From: Acidobacteriaceae bacterium
Lineage (GTDB): Bacteria; Acidobacteriota; Terriglobia; Terriglobales; Acidobacteriaceae
NCBI GenBank assembly: GCA_003140655.1
Contig: PLKR01000496.1
Span: 10,873 to 28,871 of the forward strand
Direction: 5' to 3'
DNA: 17,999 nt
Below are positions 14,707 to 17,999 of the stretch, in pieces. The position numbers were made by a program, and so were the translations under genes. The notes below the pieces were generated by a model. That model saw nothing but the letters and a program-made list of their open reading frames with translations, had not been told where the DNA came from and ran no database searches. Numbering within the stretch: the stretch's first letter is position 1; each line of letters begins with the position of its first letter.

Positions 14707-16815
14707 TCACTTTTCACCGAATCGCCAAACGAGCTTCGTGTAAATGCTCCTCTTGATTTCAACCGGCCCGCCGGGATCGCCGCCGAACTGAGCATAGTGC
14801 GGCTGCAACAGGTTTTGACCGCCGATGGACAGCTCCAATTCTGGACTGATGTGCCAGCCGAATCTCGTGTCCATGGTTTGGTAGCTTGCGACCGTCTGGG
14901 CGGGCAGGGCGCTGACGTAACGATAAGTCTGGTCAAAGTCCATTTTCTTTGGCAGATTCACGAAAGATTGAATCGTCACCTGGTGGCGCGGGCTTGATCC
15001 CTCATACCCGGGAATGCTGGTTGGATCATTGCTCCCCGGCTTGTTTTCCAAATCCATATCCAGGTACGAATACGAGGCTCGCAGTTCCCACCCGGTCACC
15101 GGCTTCCAATCCGGCGACACTTCGATTCCTTTTGTGGTGCCTTTGATCCCATTACTGGTAAGCAGCGGAATGATCGCATGCTCTGGCGCAGGCGACGGTT
15201 CGAGGAAGGGAGTACCCACCTGAAAGCTATAGAGATCGTTGTAATCATTGTAAAACAGCGCAACATCCACGTAGCAGTGAGGCGTCACCAGCCTTCGATA
15301 GCCGGTTTCATATGCGACTAATTCCTCCGATTGGAACTGGGGGTTGCCGCTGACACGCAAATAAATGGGCAGCGGCGTCACCGTTGCGAAGTCCGTGAGT
15401 TCTACATCCGTGTCGAGACGGGACGGAGTTCGAACCGCCCGGGTGACGGAGCCCCACAAGGACTCTCGCGGCGTGCGGTTCCACAGCAAACGTCCGCTCG
15501 GCTGCACCTCGAAACCGGTGTAGTTGTTATGTTCGAGTTTAGTCCCCACGGTCAGCGAGAGCCGGCGTTTGAAGAAGGAAATCTCATCCTGCGCGAAGCC
15601 GCTATAAACCAGGTCGGTCAGGTGTTGCGGCAGGAAGTCGATCGAGGGTACGAGTTGTATAGCATTCCCCGGACTCACACGTGCTCCCAGCCCCCAGAGA
15701 AAATTTTGTTGCCCCGGCAGGGTCAAATGATCGAGAAAATCAACGTCGAAGGTGTCCCGAGTCTCTCCGAATTCAGGCTCGAAATGGTTGGTGCGGTCAA
15801 CGTAAGCCTGAAGCTGGAAGTCCGATCCCTGGTTCAGCACGCGCTTCCAGCGGCCCAGCAGATTCCCTCCCGTCAGGTATGCGGTGCCGTAAGCGTTGAC
15901 TTGGGAGGGCGGCGAATACAGTGCATACGTGGTCGCCTCGCCAGCCCCCTCGCGATAGATATCGCCTTGAAACGTGAAGCTATCGCGAGCGCCCCGGTCC
16001 CAGTCGGTACGGAACCCGGCCTGGCCCATTCGCCACTCATCGAAGTTTGGGCCATCCGGATGAAACTCGCCACCACGGTCGAAGCCCATGCCGTAAACGC
16101 GGTAGTTGAACCCGCTACGGTTCGCATCCCCGTAGCGGAAGCTGCCGGTGCCTTGGTCAACATTGCCGCCGCCCAGCGACGCCATCGACCCGTGTGTGTC
16201 CTTGGCGTTCTTAGTGATGATGTTGATGATCCCATCGACCGCATTCGCTCCCCAAATGGTGCCGCCGGGCCCCCGGATCACCTCAATGCGCTCGATGTCT
16301 TCGAGCGGAGTCGCCTGGGCTTGCCAATAGACGCCTGCGAACAGCGGGGTGTAAACGCTCCGTCCGTCGATCAGTACGAGCAGTTTGCTGGCTAACGCGG
16401 CACCGAATCCGCGAATGCCCACCGACCAGTGATCCGAGTCGACTTGGGCCACCTCAACCCCCGGCGCCAGTCGCAACAGTTCCGGAATACTTGTGGCACC
16501 CGACCGGCGGATATCCTCCTGGGTGATAACGAAGACGGCTGCAGGCGTCTTCCAAACCTCCTCCGGCTCTTTGGACGCTGTCGTTACTTCCACGTTGCCG
16601 AGTTGCGCCAAGCTCAATTGTTTGAGGGGCTCCCCACTCGCTTGGTCTTCTTGCGGAGCGGCGAAACTCTGGTTGACCAGTCCCGTGAGCACGAACAAGA
16701 CGATGATGGCAGCGCGCTGCACAAATTTCACACGAGAACGAGCCTCTGCGTCAGGCGTGACTCCAGTCGCGTCATGCCTGATGTGAGATAGCCACATGCT
16801 CAAAACTGGCTTCAT
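14707..16815 (-). CDS. TonB-dependent outer membrane receptor
   Basis: A 702-aa protein from the ATG at 16815; the frame extends to 16905, but those residues overlap the HD-GYP gene. A long basic leader precedes a signal peptide (about IIVLFVLTGLVNQSFAA). The plug domain follows with TPAAVFVITQEDIRRSG, IPELLRLAPGVEV and the hallmark IERIEVIRGPGGTIWGANAV. The rest is a beta-barrel of about 500 residues ending IYTKLVWRFGEK. There is no carboxypeptidase-like N-terminal domain. GAGGAG lies 14 bases before the ATG, rather far. The gene starts 28 bases after the HD-GYP gene and is followed by the YfiR gene. Ligand unknown; given its neighbours it may sense as well as import. Confidence 0.92.
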   Translation of the reverse strand: MKPVLSMWLSHIRHDATGVTPDAEARSRVKFVQRAAIIVLFVLTGLVNQSFAAPQEDQASGEPLKQLSLAQLGNVEVTTASKEPEEVWKTPAAVFVITQEDIRRSGATSIPELLRLAPGVEVAQVDSDHWSVGIRGFGAALASKLLVLIDGRSVYTPLFAGVYWQAQATPLEDIERIEVIRGPGGTIWGANAVDGIINIITKNAKDTHGSMASLGGGNVDQGTGSFRYGDANRSGFNYRVYGMGFDRGGEFHPDGPNFDEWRMGQAGFRTDWDRGARDSFTFQGDIYREGAGEATTYALYSPPSQVNAYGTAYLTGGNLLGRWKRVLNQGSDFQLQAYVDRTNHFEPEFGETRDTFDVDFLDHLTLPGQQNFLWGLGARVSPGNAIQLVPSIDFLPQHLTDLVYSGFAQDEISFFKRRLSLTVGTKLEHNNYTGFEVQPSGRLLWNRTPRESLWGSVTRAVRTPSRLDTDVELTDFATVTPLPIYLRVSGNPQFQSEELVAYETGYRRLVTPHCYVDVALFYNDYNDLYSFQVGTPFLEPSPAPEHAIIPLLTSNGIKGTTKGIEVSPDWKPVTGWELRASYSYLDMDLENKPGSNDPTSIPGYEGSSPRHQVTIQSFVNLPKKMDFDQTYRYVSALPAQTVASYQTMDTRFGWHISPELELSIGGQNLLQPHYAQFGGDPGGPVEIKRSIYTKLVWRFGEK

Positions 16816-16843
16816 GCTCAGAAAATAGCTCCTCTCTTTAGAC

Positions 16844-17860
16844 TTAGCTGTGTGCACCCGCCGCCGCGCCGCGCGATAAGAACTCGGGTGTTCCGCTCCT
16901 GACAAGCCGCTCGAACTCTTCGAAGATTCCCGGATCCCACCAGCCCTTGGCGACTTCTTCTTTCATCGTCTGAAGGGCATCGGCGCTGGAAAAGGCCTTC
17001 TTATACGGACGCTCGGTCGTCAGCGCATCATAAACATCGACAATCTGCATCACCCTGGCGGTAACCGGGGTTGCGTCTCCTCGAAGCCCATCGGGATATC
17101 CTGAGCCGTCGTATTTCTCGTGATGGTGCCGGATGATCGGAAGCACCTGCCGGAACGACTTCAAGGGTGCGCAGATACGCTCCCCAACGATGGGATGCTC
17201 CCGCATAACTTTCCATTCCTCTTCGGTCAGACGGCCAGGCTTCAAAAGGATTGCATCGGGCACAGCAACCTTCCCGACGTCATGCACAACTCCCGCGCGC
17301 CGAAGAGCCGTAACCTGATCCTCTGGGAGTCCGAGATGCTCGCCCAAACGGGTCGCGTATTCCGACAATCGTTCACAGTGCCCGTGGGTGTGTGGGTCCT
17401 TCCCCTCGATGCTGCGGGCCAGAGAAAAAAGGACGGACTCAGCCCGCTCCAATTCGTCGGTGCGGAGCTTGAGTTTCAATAGCGACTGGACGCGGGCGAG
17501 CAGCTCGGTTCGATCCACCGGCCGGGTTAGGAAATCATCCGCACCGACCCTGATGCCCTCGATTCGATCCTGCTTGTCCGATAGCGCGGTAATCAAGACG
17601 ACCGGTATCAGATAGGTTCCTGGGTTGGTCTTTATCTTCTCGCACACTTCAAAACCGTTCACGTGAGGCATCATCACGTCCAGAAGCACGAGGTCGACTT
17701 GCGTCTCAGCTAATTCCTGGAGAGCGGCGGTGCCGTCCGGAACGGAAATGACTTTGAAGCCCTGCGGAGTTAGAAGTTCTTCCAGCAGCTCCCGGTTCGA
17801 AGCTTGATCGTCGGCAACCAAAATGGTTCCGGTGACGGGCTGAAATGGCCGATGCAACAT
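16844..17860 (-). CDS. Response regulator with HD-GYP c-di-GMP phosphodiesterase domain
   Basis: A 338-aa protein from the ATG at 17860, which has GGA about 7 bases ahead; a GTG at 17881 would add seven residues. Numbered from that GTG, the receiver has Asp68 in LLDVMMP, but its conserved Lys is Arg120 in FLTRPVD. A linker helix leads to the HD-GYP domain (about 150-330) with HTHGH, the HD pair in VVHDVGK (200-204), the HHHEKYDGSGYPDGL segment (252-266) and VDVYDALT. The metal ligands and GYP residues are intact, so the enzyme should hydrolyse cyclic di-GMP. It is the first gene of the minus-strand signalling operon, 28 bases before the TonB receptor. No promoter was recognised in the 118 bases upstream of it. 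Confidence 0.93.
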   Translation of the reverse strand: MLHRPFQPVTGTILVADDQASNRELLEELLTPQGFKVISVPDGTAALQELAETQVDLVLLDVMMPHVNGFEVCEKIKTNPGTYLIPVVLITALSDKQDRIEGIRVGADDFLTRPVDRTELLARVQSLLKLKLRTDELERAESVLFSLARSIEGKDPHTHGHCERLSEYATRLGEHLGLPEDQVTALRRAGVVHDVGKVAVPDAILLKPGRLTEEEWKVMREHPIVGERICAPLKSFRQVLPIIRHHHEKYDGSGYPDGLRGDATPVTARVMQIVDVYDALTTERPYKKAFSSADALQTMKEEVAKGWWDPGIFEEFERLVRSGTPEFLSRGAAAGAHS

Positions 17861-17999
17861 CTTCACATCCGTTATTTGCACACGATCGCCGTTAGCATGG
17901 CATGGGAAGAAAGGACAACGCTAATTACCGAAGTTATGAGTTCGTGGTCGCTGTAGGCAGGTTCGAATTTTGGTCTAACTCGGGATAACTCTCGGATCG

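Noticed and set aside
14555..14710. c-di-GMP riboswitch before the YfiR gene
   Set aside because: I looked for the conserved GEMM core and tetraloop receptor elements and could not find them.
15331..16395. Long plus-strand open frame of 354 codons
   Set aside because: Antisense shadow of the TonB receptor gene; no domain or start signal, and the minus-strand frame has clear family motifs.

Overview
The window looks like a chromosomal segment of a soil-type Acidobacteriota (Terriglobia-like) bacterium. This is an inference from moderately high GC, the mix of secreted amidohydrolase, DUF2231, cupredoxin and YfiR/TonB proteins, and the presence of several ECF sigma factors. No rRNA, tRNA or CRISPR was seen.

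Positions 1-5300 form a stress-sigma region. On the minus strand a metallophosphoesterase (Tat signal), a small type-1 copper cupredoxin and an ECF sigma factor lie in series, preceded by a DUF2231 membrane protein. On the plus strand a second ECF sigma factor is followed by its zinc-finger, membrane-anchored anti-sigma factor. Three sites share one ECF-like promoter pattern, GGAATAAAA, 13 bases, GTT. One is before the sigma/anti-sigma pair, one before the phosphoesterase operon, and one fires divergently on the minus strand into a short stretch that ends at a strong intrinsic terminator. This suggests a small regulon and an ECF-dependent short RNA.

Positions 5350-8170 hold a 14-helix DHA2-type drug efflux pump and then about 1.2 kb of decayed DNA. 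That DNA contains a small conserved-looking protein broken by one missing base, a fragment of an IS3-family transposase with two in-frame stops and a frameshift, and the 5' end of a secreted glycosidase-like gene broken at a homopolymer.

Positions 8172-11117 carry a secreted metal-dependent amidohydrolase and a response regulator with a PilZ (c-di-GMP-binding) output domain, both on the plus strand.

Positions 11158-17860 are a tight minus-strand five-gene operon: response regulator with HD-GYP c-di-GMP phosphodiesterase, TonB-dependent outer membrane receptor, periplasmic YfiR-family protein, hybrid histidine kinase with a CHASE8-like sensor and two receiver domains, and a single-domain response regulator. 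It resembles the Yfi (Tpb) signalling module, but with the diguanylate cyclase replaced by a phosphorelay kinase and the outer-membrane partner replaced by a TonB receptor. This is the most interesting system in the window.
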